DNA of 64,000 nt from NCBI RefSeq assembly GCF_023509035.1, contig NZ_CP075583.1, positions 1,612,001-1,676,000 of the forward strand, read 5' to 3'. This document shows positions 9,693 to 18,536 of the stretch, piece by piece. The stretch comes from Janthinobacterium lividum (GTDB taxonomy: Bacteria; Pseudomonadota; Gammaproteobacteria; Burkholderiales; Burkholderiaceae_D). The position numbers and the translations under genes were made by a program. The notes below the pieces were generated by a model. That model ran no database searches. It had not been told where the DNA came from and saw only the letters and a list, made by a program, of their open reading frames with translations. How positions within the stretch are numbered: position 1 is the stretch's first letter; each line of letters begins with the position of its first letter.

Positions 9693-9725
9693 TTATCAAT
9701 ACTAAATAATACTTACTTTTGATAA
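9693..9725. promoter_or_regulatory. inverted repeat in the lysR / PBP divergent promoter region
   Basis: TTATCAA at 9693-9699 is perfectly inverted as TTGATAA at 9719-9725, with an AT-rich 19-base centre in otherwise GC-rich DNA. It lies 20 bases upstream of the lysR start. LysR proteins usually bind such sites and repress their own gene. Function is inferred. Confidence 0.4.
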
Positions 9726-9811
9726 GGATGGGTGTGTTGCAGTGCACAATGCCTCTTTGATGGAGTGCCGCATACCTGTATGCGGCCTCCTGGCAGCAAG
9801 GAAATACCACC

Positions 9812-12239
9812 ATGGAAGCACAAGCGAACGACAACACCACCCGCAAGCCCCAGTCGAAGCTGGCGCGCAATCTGAAATTCGGCCTGGGATTGACCCTGGG
9901 CCTGGGCCTGGCCGGCGCGCTGGCGGGCGGCTGGTGGCTGCGCCAGGCGTGGCAGGACTTGCCAGCCGTCGAGCACCTGGCGCAGTACAAGCCTGCGCTG
10001 CCGCTGCGCATTTTTTCCAGCGAAGGCGAACTGCTGGCCGAATACGGCGAAGAACGCCGCGAATTTTTGCCCTTGAAAGGCATCCCGCTGCGCATGCGCC
10101 AGGCCTTGCTGGCCATCGAGGATGCGCGTTTCTACGAACACGGCGCCGTCGATTTCTATGGCTTGACGCGCGCCACGCTCGCCAACGTCGTCACGGGTCA
10201 CCACGCGCAGGGCGCCAGCACCATCACCATGCAGGTGGCGCGCGACTTTTTCCTGTCGCGCGAAAAAACCGTGCAGCGCAAGCTGACGGAGATGCTGCTT
10301 GCCTACAAGCTGGAACAGCACTACGGCAAGGACAAGCTGCTGGAACTGTATATGAACCAGATTTACCTGGGCGAGCGTTCCTACGGTTTTTCTGCCGCCT
10401 CGAACATTTATTTCGACAAGCCCCTGGCCGAGATCAGCATCGCCGAAGCGGCCATGCTGGCCGGTTTGCCGAAGGCCCCGTCGGCCTATAACCCCGTCGC
10501 CAATCCGCAGCGTGCCACCGTGCGCCAGCATTACATCCTGCAGCGCATGCGCGAACTCGGCTACATCACGCCGGCCGAATACGACGCGGCCGTGGCGGAA
10601 AAACTGGCCCTGAACAAGGACCGCAACAGCTCCGTGCACGCGGCCGCGTATGCGGTCGAGGAAGCGCGCCAGCTGATCCTGCAAAGCTATCCCGAAGGCG
10701 CCTACAGCATGGGCCTGGACGTGACGACCACCATCCGCATGGCGCCGCAAATCGCGGCCGACAAGTCGCTGCGCGATGGGCTATTGAATGCGCAGGCGCG
10801 ACGCGGCTATCGTGGCCCGGAAGCGCGCCTGGCCGCCTCCGAAGACAGCGTGGCGCGCCAGCTGGCCCCCTATCCGGACAGCGGAGAAGTGCGCGCCGCC
10901 CTGGTGCGCAAGGTGGAGACCACCGGCAAGCGCCAGCTGACGGCGCAGTTGCGCAATGGCGACGAGATCGTGCTGATGGCATCGGATGCGCACCTGGGTG
11001 GCAAGCTGCAATGGGATGGCAAGCGCGCCATCGTCGAGGGCAGCGTCATCCGCGTGGTGCACGACGCGACAAAGAAGCGCTGGCTGGTGAGCCAGTTGCC
11101 CGAAATGGAAGGCGCGCTCATTTCCGTCGAGGCGCACAGCGGCGAAATCGTCGCCATGGCGGGCGGCTTCGATTTCTACCGCAACCACTACAACCACGCC
11201 ATGCAGGCCTACCGCCAGCCCGGTTCCAGCTTCAAGCCCTTCGTGTATTCGGCGGCGCTGGAAAAGGGATATTTCCCCGGCACGGCCGTGGACGATACGC
11301 AGCGCTTGCTGCTGCCGCAGGAAACGGGCGCGCAGCTGTGGCGTCCGCGCAATTACGGCAACAACTATGAAGGCTTCATCAGCGTGCGGCGCGGCCTCGT
11401 GCGCTCGAAAAACCTCGTGGCCGTCAGCCTGATGCAAGCGGCCGGTCCCGGCTACGTGCAGCACTACGCCACGCGCTTCGGCTTCGAGGGTGCGCGCAAT
11501 CCCGTCTCCCTGCCGCTGGCGCTGGGCGCGGGCGCCGTCACGCCGCTGCAACTGGCGCAATCGTATGCCGTCTTCGCCAATGGTGGTGTGCAGATGCCGC
11601 CAAAGCTGATCAAGGAAGTGCGCAGCCGCAGCGGCGCGGTGCTGTTCAGCGATGCGGCGCCACGCGCCAAGGGCGAGCCGGCGCCAGGCACGCAAGTCAT
11701 CTCCACGCGCAACGCCTACGTCATGGACAGCATGCTGCGCGACGTTGTCAAGAGCGGCACGGGACGCGGCGCGCTGGCGCTGGGACGCGGCGACGCGGCC
11801 GGCAAGACGGGGACATCGAATAACGCGTATGACGCCTGGTTCGCAGGCTATTCCTCGGGCCTCGTGTCCGTCGTCTGGCTCGGTTACGACCAGCCGAAAA
11901 GCCTGGGCAACGCCACGGGGGGCTTTGGCGTTGCCCGTCTGGCGCGACTACATGCAAGTGGCCGTGCAGGGCCGCCGCGAACGGGTGCTGGCCGAACCGC
12001 CAGGCCTGGCCCTGCTCGACGGCGATTACGTGTATGCCGAATACCTGGCCGGCGACTGCCTGAAGGATAACTTTGCCTTTATCCACAGCAGTGTCAGCTG
12101 CGGCAGTGGCGGTGCGGATACGCGCATGGCGCACGGTGAAGCTGGCGATGGCGGCTCCGGCACGGGCACGAGCGAGGCGCGCACCTTGAGCGAAGCGCGC
12201 GAACGCGAACAAATTCTCAAATCATTTTCGGAAGAATAA
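9812..12239 (+). CDS. class A penicillin-binding protein (PBP1A family), frame broken near the 3' end
   Basis: This bifunctional murein synthase has one N-terminal membrane anchor (about 22-43), a GT51 glycosyltransferase domain and a transpeptidase domain. Catalytic Glu103 is in EDARFYEHG. The transpeptidase motifs are SSFK (active Ser in GSSFKPF), SKN and KTG (Lys665). The frame is lost at a run of six G (11917-11922). With five G the protein continues ATGALALPVWRDYM, and a Ser/Gly-rich tail ends at 12239, giving about 808 residues. A sequencing insertion is likely. It is not beside pilMNOPQ, where the main ponA/mrcA of these bacteria usually lies, so it may be a second PBP1A. TRIC follows after four bases. 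Confidence 0.9.
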
Positions 12240-12243
12240 GAGC

Positions 12244-12867
12244 ATGCTGTTATATACGATTTATTTGGTGGCGATTGTCGCCGAAGCGATGTCCGGCGCC
12301 ATCATGGGCATGCGGCGCGGCATGGATTTGTTCGGCATCTGCATGATCGGCACTGTCACGGCGCTCGGTGGCGGCACTGTGCGTGACGTGCTGCTGGGAC
12401 ACTATCCGCTGGGCTGGATCGCGCATCCCGAGTACCTGCTGTTTACCATCGGCGCGGCCATCGTCACGGCCTTTGTCGCGCGCTACCTGCATCATCTGCG
12501 CGCCATCTTCCTGCTGGTCGATGGACTGGGCCTGGTGGCGTTTTGCGTGATCGGCTGCGACATCGCCATGTCGGCCAAGATGCATCCGGCCATCGTCGTG
12601 CTGGCGGGGATGATCACGGGTGTCTTTGGCGGCCTGCTGCGCGATATCCTGTGCAACCAGATTCCCCTCGTACTGCAGCGCGAAGTGTATGCCACCGTCG
12701 CCCTGTTTACGGGCAGCCTGTATGTGGGCCTGCTGTATTTCAAGGTCGACAGCTCGGTGGCGCAGCTGGCGTCCATCGGCGCCGGCTTCCTGTTCCGTTT
12801 CCTGGCCCTGCACTTCGAGTGGCGCCTGCCGAATTTCAATGGCGATCGCATACGCGGTTTTGAGTAA
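12244..12867 (+). CDS. TRIC-type cation channel family protein (former UPF0126)
   Basis: This is an inner-membrane protein of 207 residues with about seven hydrophobic segments in two homologous halves. Each half has the family hallmark: GGGTVRDVLLG in the first and GGLLRDIL in the second. Bacterial homologues (YicG/YadS family) form trimeric ion-conducting pores. The physiological role in bacteria is poorly known. It starts four bases after the penicillin-binding protein gene and is probably co-transcribed with it. Confidence 0.9.
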   Translation: MLLYTIYLVAIVAEAMSGAIMGMRRGMDLFGICMIGTVTALGGGTVRDVLLGHYPLGWIAHPEYLLFTIGAAIVTAFVARYLHHLRAIFLLVDGLGLVAFCVIGCDIAMSAKMHPAIVVLAGMITGVFGGLLRDILCNQIPLVLQREVYATVALFTGSLYVGLLYFKVDSSVAQLASIGAGFLFRFLALHFEWRLPNFNGDRIRGFE

Positions 12868-12963
12868 GGCAGTAGCCGCGTGAATATTTTTACGCGCCTT
12901 TAACCCCTTTTTCTGCGCCGCTGCGTTTCATGCTTGACACCCCAGCCAACCGGAGAAGAAGCG

Positions 12964-14857
12964 ATGTCCAGCGCCCTCAAGATTACATTGATACTGTCCC
13001 TGCTGCTGTCGGCAGGCTGCCATGCCGCCGGCACGGCGCCGCGCAAGACCCTGGCGCCGTTCGCCAGCGAGCAGGCCTTGAGCAGCTACCTGCAGCAGTT
13101 GCAGGCGCGCCAGGCGGCCCTGCAAAGGGAGCAGCAGAAACTGCAGCGCGCCACGGCGCAGTATTCGGCGCAGTACACGGCGGCGGCGCCGCCGGCCCCT
13201 GTCGCACCGATGGCGGCGAAAGCCGCGCCGGTTGCATCGGCGGAGGCGGCGGAATCCGTCACCAATGTGCAGACGGCGGGCGTGGACGAAGGCGGCATCG
13301 TCAAGCTGCATGGCAAGCACCTGGTGATGCTCAGGCGCGGCAAGCTGTTTTACCGTGCAGGTGGATGGCAAGGCCCTGCAACCCGTCGCGGCGCTTGACG
13401 CGTTCGCGCCGGGCAGCGATCCGTCGGGCAGCTGGTATGACGAGATGCTGATCGACGGCGACACGGTGGTGGTCATCGGCTACAGCTACAGCCGTGGCGG
13501 CACGGAGATCGGCCTGTTCGACATCGCTGCGGACGGCAAGCTGGCCTACCGCGCCACGTATCACTTGCGCTCCAACGATTACTATTCGTCGCGCAATTAC
13601 GCCAGCCGGCTGATCGGCAGCAAACTGGTGTTCTATTCGCCCCTGTCGCTGAACTTGCACCGGGGTGACCCCTTTGGCGGCTTCCCGGCGCTGCGCCGCT
13701 GGCGTCCCGATACGGTGCCGTCCGACTTCAAGCGCATCGCCCCTGCCACGCGCATTTACCGCACCGATGAAGAGCCCGAACCGGGCGCCGGCCTGACCCT
13801 GCACACGGTCACCGTGTGCGACCTGGCGCAGCGCGACATGCGCTGCGAAGCGACCGCCGTGATGGGGCCGCAGGGCCGCGTATTTTATGTGTCGGGCGAA
13901 TCCGTTTTCGTGTGGACGACGCGCCGGGGCCGCGACTCGGGCGTGTTCCGCATTCCCCTCGATGGTTCGGCGCCCAGCGCCCTGAAGGTGGCGGGCGCGC
14001 CCGTCGACCAGTTCTCGTTCCTGGAAAGCGTGGATGGCCACCTGAACGTCTTGCTGCGCGCCGAAGGCCAGGGCGACGCCATGTGGGATGGCGCGCGGGG
14101 CCGCGGCGACATGGCCTTGCTGCGCGTGCCATTGACGTCGTTTTCCGATGGCCGCGACAGTACGCCCGCCAGCAGCTACAAGCCGCTGCCCGGTGGTGGC
14201 GGCTACGGTCTGCAGAACCGCTATGTGGGGTCCTATCTGTTGTACGGCAATCCGGGCAATGGCGGTCGACGGCAGGCGGACCAGGCCTGGCCGCGCCAGC
14301 CCCTGTATGCCGTGCGCTGGGCCGATGCGGGCAGCGTGCAAGCCTTGTCTCTGCCGCACGGCGTGGAGCGCATCGAGGCGCTGGGCAATGATGCCGTAGT
14401 GATCGGCGCGCAGGGCAAGGATCTGCACTTCAGCAGCATCCGCCTGGGGGCGCAGGCGGCGATTGCCACGCGCTACATCCGCGCCGATGCGGCGCAGGGC
14501 GAGTCGCGCAGCCACGGCTTTTTCTACAAGCCACAAACGGCCAGCGAGGGCATGATCGGGCTGCCCATCCTGGACGCGGACGAGCGGCCTGGCCTCAACA
14601 AGTCAGCCGCATCCGTGCTCTATCTGCGTAACAGCGGCTTGCAGTTGACGGAGATGGGCGCGCTGGCGGCGCGGCCTGGCCAAACGCCGGACGACGGCTG
14701 CCGCGCGTCCTGCGTGGACTGGTATGGCAATGCGCGGCCCCTGTTCCTGCAGGGCCGGGTCTTCGCCCTGCTCGGCTATGAAGTGGTGGAAGGGGCGCTC
14801 AAGGAGGGGCAGATCCGCGAAGTGCGCCGCGTCAGTTATGCACCTGCCGCACGCTGA
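12964..14857 (+). CDS. beta-propeller domain lipoprotein (PF09826 type), frame broken
   Basis: This is a secreted or envelope protein with a C-terminal beta-propeller. The N-terminus has a hydrophobic stretch ending LLSAGC, a plausible though not ideal lipobox, then a Gln/Ala-rich coiled coil (about 38-75) and the family hallmark NVQTAGVDEGGIVK. The frame breaks at a run of four T (13348-13351). Three T would join LRRGKLFT to VQVDGKALQPV and give a protein of about 630 residues. The start at 12964 is preceded by GGAGAAGAAG. An ECF sigma and an anti-sigma gene follow, suggesting a shared envelope-stress or signalling role. Biochemical function is unknown. Confidence 0.82.
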
Positions 14858-14870
14858 AGGAGCATGTAAA

Positions 14871-14899
14871 TTGTCGCTGCCGCGCAGTTCGGCTACACT
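14871..14899 (+). promoter_or_regulatory. possible sigma-70 promoter giving a leaderless sigma-factor mRNA
   Basis: TTGTCG (14871-14876) and TACACT (14894-14899), 17 bases apart, each match the consensus at four of six positions. Transcription would begin about 7 bases later, at the ATG at 14907. The same TTG could instead be a start codon, because AAGGAG lies at 14857-14862. The two readings exclude each other. Confidence 0.35.
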
Positions 14900-14906
14900 G
14901 GTCCGC

Positions 14907-15473
14907 ATGCCCGACACTTTATTGACCGCGACGGATGAAGACCTGATGCTGCGCTACAGCGCCGGCGACCTGCCGTCGTTTCGCGAATTGTACCGGCGCC
15001 ATAGCCAGGGCCTGTACCGCTTCGTGGCCTGGCGTGCGCCGCGTCGCGCGTGGGTGGACGAGATCGTGCAGGATGCGTGGGCCAGCCTGCATGCTGCGCG
15101 CACGGGCTACCAGCCGCAGGCGGCGTTCCGCACCTATCTGTACCAGATCGCGCGCAACCGCCTGATCGACCTCCTGCGCCAGCGGGAAGGGCAGGAACAA
15201 GGGGAAGCAGGCGAGCTGGCCGACGAGGGCGCATCGCCGCCGCAATCGCTGGAGCAGAAACAGCAGCATGCGCTGCTGCATGCGGCCATCGCCGCGCTGC
15301 CCGTGGAACAAAAGGAAGCGCTGGTGCTGCAGCAGTTCAGCGGCATGAGCATCCTCGAGATCGCCGTGGTGACGGGGGCGGAAGCGGAAACCGTCAAGAG
15401 CCGGCTGCGCTACGCCATGCAGAAATTGCGCGCGGGCTTGGACAGCGCCGCTGGCGCGGGAGGACAGGCATGA
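14907..15473 (+). CDS. ECF-family RNA polymerase sigma factor
   Basis: This alternative sigma factor has 188 residues. Region 2 is visible in LMLRYSAGDLPSFRELYRRH through VQDAW and FRTYLYQIARNRLID. A linker rich in Glu and Gln follows, then region 4 with LPVEQKEALVLQQFSGMS and a helix-turn-helix ending VKSRLRYAMQKLR. The start is taken at ATG 14907 (MPDTLLTATDEDLM). A TTG at 14871 with a better-placed AAGGAG would add 12 residues. The stop overlaps the start of the anti-sigma gene by four bases, so both are translated together. Confidence 0.9.
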   Translation: MPDTLLTATDEDLMLRYSAGDLPSFRELYRRHSQGLYRFVAWRAPRRAWVDEIVQDAWASLHAARTGYQPQAAFRTYLYQIARNRLIDLLRQREGQEQGEAGELADEGASPPQSLEQKQQHALLHAAIAALPVEQKEALVLQQFSGMSILEIAVVTGAEAETVKSRLRYAMQKLRAGLDSAAGAGGQA

Positions 15474-16280
15474 CTACGCACGATACAGATCATCAAGATG
15501 ATCACGACCAAGAATTGAACGCGCTGCTGGCCAGTTTGCCGCAGCCCGCGCCTTCCAGCGCGCTCGATGCGGCCATTTTGGCGGACGCGGAAAAGGCCCT
15601 GCACAAGCCGGCGGCCGCGAACGACAGCGCCGATGGCGTGCTGCGCACCTTGCCCGCCAAGAAATCCCCGGACTATCTGCAGCGCTGGCGCGTTCCGCTG
15701 GGACTGGCGGCGGCCGTGCTGCTGACGGTAAAACCTGATCGGCGTCGACTGGTTCGGCTCGAAGCCAGCGCAATTTCCCGTGGTCGGGGAACCTGTCACG
15801 CAGGAGGTGATGCCGGCTGCGGCGCCAGTGCCGCAAGCTGCCGTCTCCACGGCACCCGTGGCACCCGTGCAGGCGCCAGCACCGGCGCGAGTGCCAGCGC
15901 CAGCGCCGCGCGCCATGGCAGCAGCCAAGCCAGCGCCGCCGCCTGAACTGGCACCGCCGCCTCCACCGCCGCCAGCCACGGACATGCAGCGGGCAATGGA
16001 GCAGCAAGCTGCCATGCAGGCCGAGGCCAGCCTGCAGCGCCAGGCACCGGTGCAGCGCGCGCTGTCCATGCCCGCTCCCGTCGTGGCAAAGTCGGCTCCG
16101 CTGCCGCTGCCGCCGCCGGCCAGGCTCGATGCTGGTGTATGGCTGGTGAAGATCGACGCCATGTTAAAAGCGGGCGAAGGTGCGCCGGCACGCGAGGAGT
16201 GGACGGCCTTCCGGCAGGCGTATCCCGATTATCCTGTGGCCGAGGAGCTGCGGCAGCGCCTGGAAAAAGTACCGAAGTAG
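15470..16280 (+). CDS. membrane-anchored anti-sigma factor candidate, frame broken
   Basis: This is probably the inhibitor of the ECF sigma factor encoded just upstream. The N-terminal cytoplasmic part (about 75 residues, starting with a His/Asp-rich tail) contains LLASLPQPAPSSALDAAI. One transmembrane segment follows (PLGLAAAVLLTV), then a long Pro/Ala/Gln-rich periplasmic arm and a small helical C-terminal region (WLVKIDAMLKAGE). The frame breaks at AAAA (15730-15733). Three A would give VNLIGVDWFGSKPAQFPV and a protein of about 269 residues. It resembles no anti-sigma domain I can name; the role rests on the four-base overlap with the sigma gene and on topology. Confidence 0.7.
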
Positions 16281-16286
16281 CGCGCG

Positions 16287-17432
16287 TTACACGATCCCCT
16301 TCCTGCGTTCCCACACGGCGCTGCCGACGAAAATGGCGGCGCATACCCACATCACGGCCGGCAGGGCGTTCACGCCCACCGATTGCATCAGCACGCCCGT
16401 CAGCAGGGGGCCGCCGCCGCTGGTCACGCCCCAGGTGGCGTTGACGATGGCGCTGGCGCTGGTCAGCGACAGTCCCGTGAAACGCTCACCGCAGGCCACC
16501 AGCGCCAACATGTAGATGCCGCCCGCCGCCGCGCCCAGCAACAGCAGCAAGGTCCACCACAGCCACGGCGTACCGACGGCAAACGGCAGCAGCGGCAGCA
16601 GCAGGCAGACGGCCACGCCACAACCTGCGTGGACTTTGGCGCGGCCGAAGCGGTCGGCCATCCATCCCAGTGCGAACTGCAGGCCCGTATCGCCCACCAG
16701 CACCACGGTGGCCGACAGCAGGGCCAGGTCCGTGCTGATGCCGTGCTCCATCGCGTACAGCGGCAACAGGCTCAATGCCAGCGTATCGAACAGGGCAAAG
16801 AAGGCGGCGCCGAGCACGATCATCGGCATGCGCGGCAGGATCAAGGTCCATTTCACGCCATGTTCTTCCGGCTCGCGTTCCGGGCCGCCGTTCGAGATCA
16901 GCATCAATCCCGGCACGGCCAGCAAAAACAGCAGGCCGCAGGCGGCGAAGCTCCAGCTGATCTTGTCGTTGAACAGGGCCACCAGGGCAGGGCCGATCAG
17001 CTGGAAGAAAGTGAAACTGGTGGTGTACATGGCTACCACGCGTCCCCGCGAATTGTCGGGTGCCAGGCGGTTGACCCACGCTTCGCCAATGGTGAACAGC
17101 ACGCCCATGGCGCCGCCAAACAGGAAGCGCAGCACGCTCCACGCAAGCAGGTGATCGGTGAACTGCATGGCGATCGTCGCCAGCGACGCCACCCACACGG
17201 CGCCCAGCATGGTGGCGCGCGCGCCGAAACGTCCCACCCAGCGCGAGACGAATGGCGAGGCGGCCAGGATGCCGAGGGCGCTGACGGCCGTGATCATGCC
17301 GATGATGTCCGTGCCAACGCCGCGCTGGTGCAGGGTCAAGGCGGTGAGCGGCATGGTCGCGCCCAGGCCCAGGCCGACCACGCCGATGCTGACCACGAGG
17401 GCGAAGAAGTCGCGCCACGGCATGTGCTTCAT
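16287..17432 (-). CDS. MFS transporter
   Basis: This is a 12-helix secondary transporter of 381 residues. The MFS hallmark between helices 2 and 3 is present as SRWVGRFGAR, and the matching motif in the second half is GWMADRFGRAK. The start at 17432 gives MKHMPWRDFFALV; the open frame runs on to 17675, but that stretch is non-coding in character. The gene ends six bases from the anti-sigma gene, tail-to-tail. Substrate cannot be inferred; general resemblance is to YcaD/YfkF-like drug or metabolite exporters. Confidence 0.85.
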   Translation of the reverse strand: MKHMPWRDFFALVVSIGVVGLGLGATMPLTALTLHQRGVGTDIIGMITAVSALGILAASPFVSRWVGRFGARATMLGAVWVASLATIAMQFTDHLLAWSVLRFLFGGAMGVLFTIGEAWVNRLAPDNSRGRVVAMYTTSFTFFQLIGPALVALFNDKISWSFAACGLLFLLAVPGLMLISNGGPEREPEEHGVKWTLILPRMPMIVLGAAFFALFDTLALSLLPLYAMEHGISTDLALLSATVVLVGDTGLQFALGWMADRFGRAKVHAGCGVAVCLLLPLLPFAVGTPWLWWTLLLLLGAAAGGIYMLALVACGERFTGLSLTSASAIVNATWGVTSGGGPLLTGVLMQSVGVNALPAVMWVCAAIFVGSAVWERRKGIV

Positions 17433-17665
17433 GGCTGCCCCCGCAGCGTGGAAGTGGAACTCGGGATGGCTGGTAAACGGTGTGGATGCATGGGAAAGTA
17501 AGGGACTTTGCCTGCGGCGCTGGTGTTTGGCGCCAGACGGGCATATGATGATTTTAATAAGGGCAATATTGCAAAGCCGTAGTGTAGGCGATGTGTGCCA
17601 CCGCTGGCCACGTCCATCGGTGTGGCCGCCCCTGCCGGCTCTGCTGTACAGTGAAGCGAGCGGCA

Positions 17666-17686
17666 GCGCTGTCATGGCGCTGTCAT
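17666..17686 (+). promoter_or_regulatory. tandem 10-bp direct repeat upstream of the polyamine genes
   Basis: GCGCTGTCAT occurs at 17666-17675 and again at 17677-17686, a period of 11 bases (one helical turn). It lies 28 bases before puuD. A regulator binding two adjacent sites on one face of the helix would fit. No PuuR-type gene is in the window. Confidence 0.4.
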
Positions 17687-17714
17687 TGGATCGTCACGCC
17701 AGCGAGGAAGCTCT

Positions 17715-18482
17715 ATGCGCCGTCCCATCGTTCTCGTTCCCGCTTGCCAGCGCCAGCTTGGCAGCCACGTCTGGCACATGGCGCAGGACAAATACCTGCA
17801 CGCCGTGCTGCGCGGCGCCGGCTGCATGCCGCTGTTGCTGCCCGCTCTGGGCCTTGACGCGGACCTGGAAGCGGCGCTGCGCATCGCCGATGGCGTCATG
17901 CTGACCGGTTCGGCCTCGAACGTCGATGCTCGCCTGTATGGCGAAGACATCCTGCATCCCGACCTGCCGCAAGACCCCGCGCGCGACGCCACCACCTTGC
18001 CCCTGATCCGCGCCGCGCTGGCGCGCCAGCTGCCCCTGCTCGCCATCTGCCGCGGCTTCCAGGAAGTCAACGTGGCCCTGGGCGGCGGCTTGCACCAGGC
18101 CGTGCATGCGGTGCCGGGCATGCAGGACCATCGTGAAAACGTGCTCGATCCCCTGGCGCATCAGTACGCCCCCGCGCATCGCATCCAGTTGATGCCCGAC
18201 GGCCTGCTGTCACGGCTGCTGGGCGGCGAGAGCGAAATGATGGTCAATTCCCTGCATGGCCAGGGCATCGCCCGGCTGGCCGATGGCTTGCTGGTGGAAG
18301 CCCTGGCCGACGACGGCCTGGTGGAAGCGTACACGGTGGCCAGCGCCCCCGGTTTTACCCTGGCCGTGCAATGGCATCCGGAATGGCAGGTGGAAGACAA
18401 TCCGCAGTCGATGCGGCTGTTCGATGCCTTCGGCCAGGCCTGCCGCGATTACCAGGAACAGCAGCATAGAAAGACAGGATGA
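17715..18482 (+). CDS. puuD: gamma-glutamyl-gamma-aminobutyrate hydrolase (class I glutamine amidotransferase fold)
   Basis: This enzyme hydrolyses gamma-glutamyl-GABA to glutamate and GABA, the last step of the gamma-glutamylated putrescine pathway (SpuA/PuuD). The protein has 255 residues. The catalytic triad is visible: Cys112 in AICRGFQEVN, and His221 and Glu223 in QWHPEW. The start at 17715 is preceded by GAGGAAG. It is first in a block of seven polyamine genes on the same strand and lies 54 bases before puuA. Confidence 0.93.
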   Translation: MRRPIVLVPACQRQLGSHVWHMAQDKYLHAVLRGAGCMPLLLPALGLDADLEAALRIADGVMLTGSASNVDARLYGEDILHPDLPQDPARDATTLPLIRAALARQLPLLAICRGFQEVNVALGGGLHQAVHAVPGMQDHRENVLDPLAHQYAPAHRIQLMPDGLLSRLLGGESEMMVNSLHGQGIARLADGLLVEALADDGLVEAYTVASAPGFTLAVQWHPEWQVEDNPQSMRLFDAFGQACRDYQEQQHRKTG

Positions 18483-18536
18483 CAGGCGCGCCGCACGCAG
18501 TACGCGGTGTTCGATCAAGATCAACGAGAGGGAAAC

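Noticed and set aside
11917..11922. Programmed frameshifting at the G-run of the penicillin-binding protein
   Set aside because: No stimulatory structure or slippery heptamer was recognised, and nine similar single-base breaks elsewhere make sequence error simpler.
12885..12935. ECF-like promoter (AACC ... CGTTTC) before the propeller gene
   Set aside because: The spacing is about 18 bases, the boxes are weak, and no second copy exists before the sigma gene to support it.
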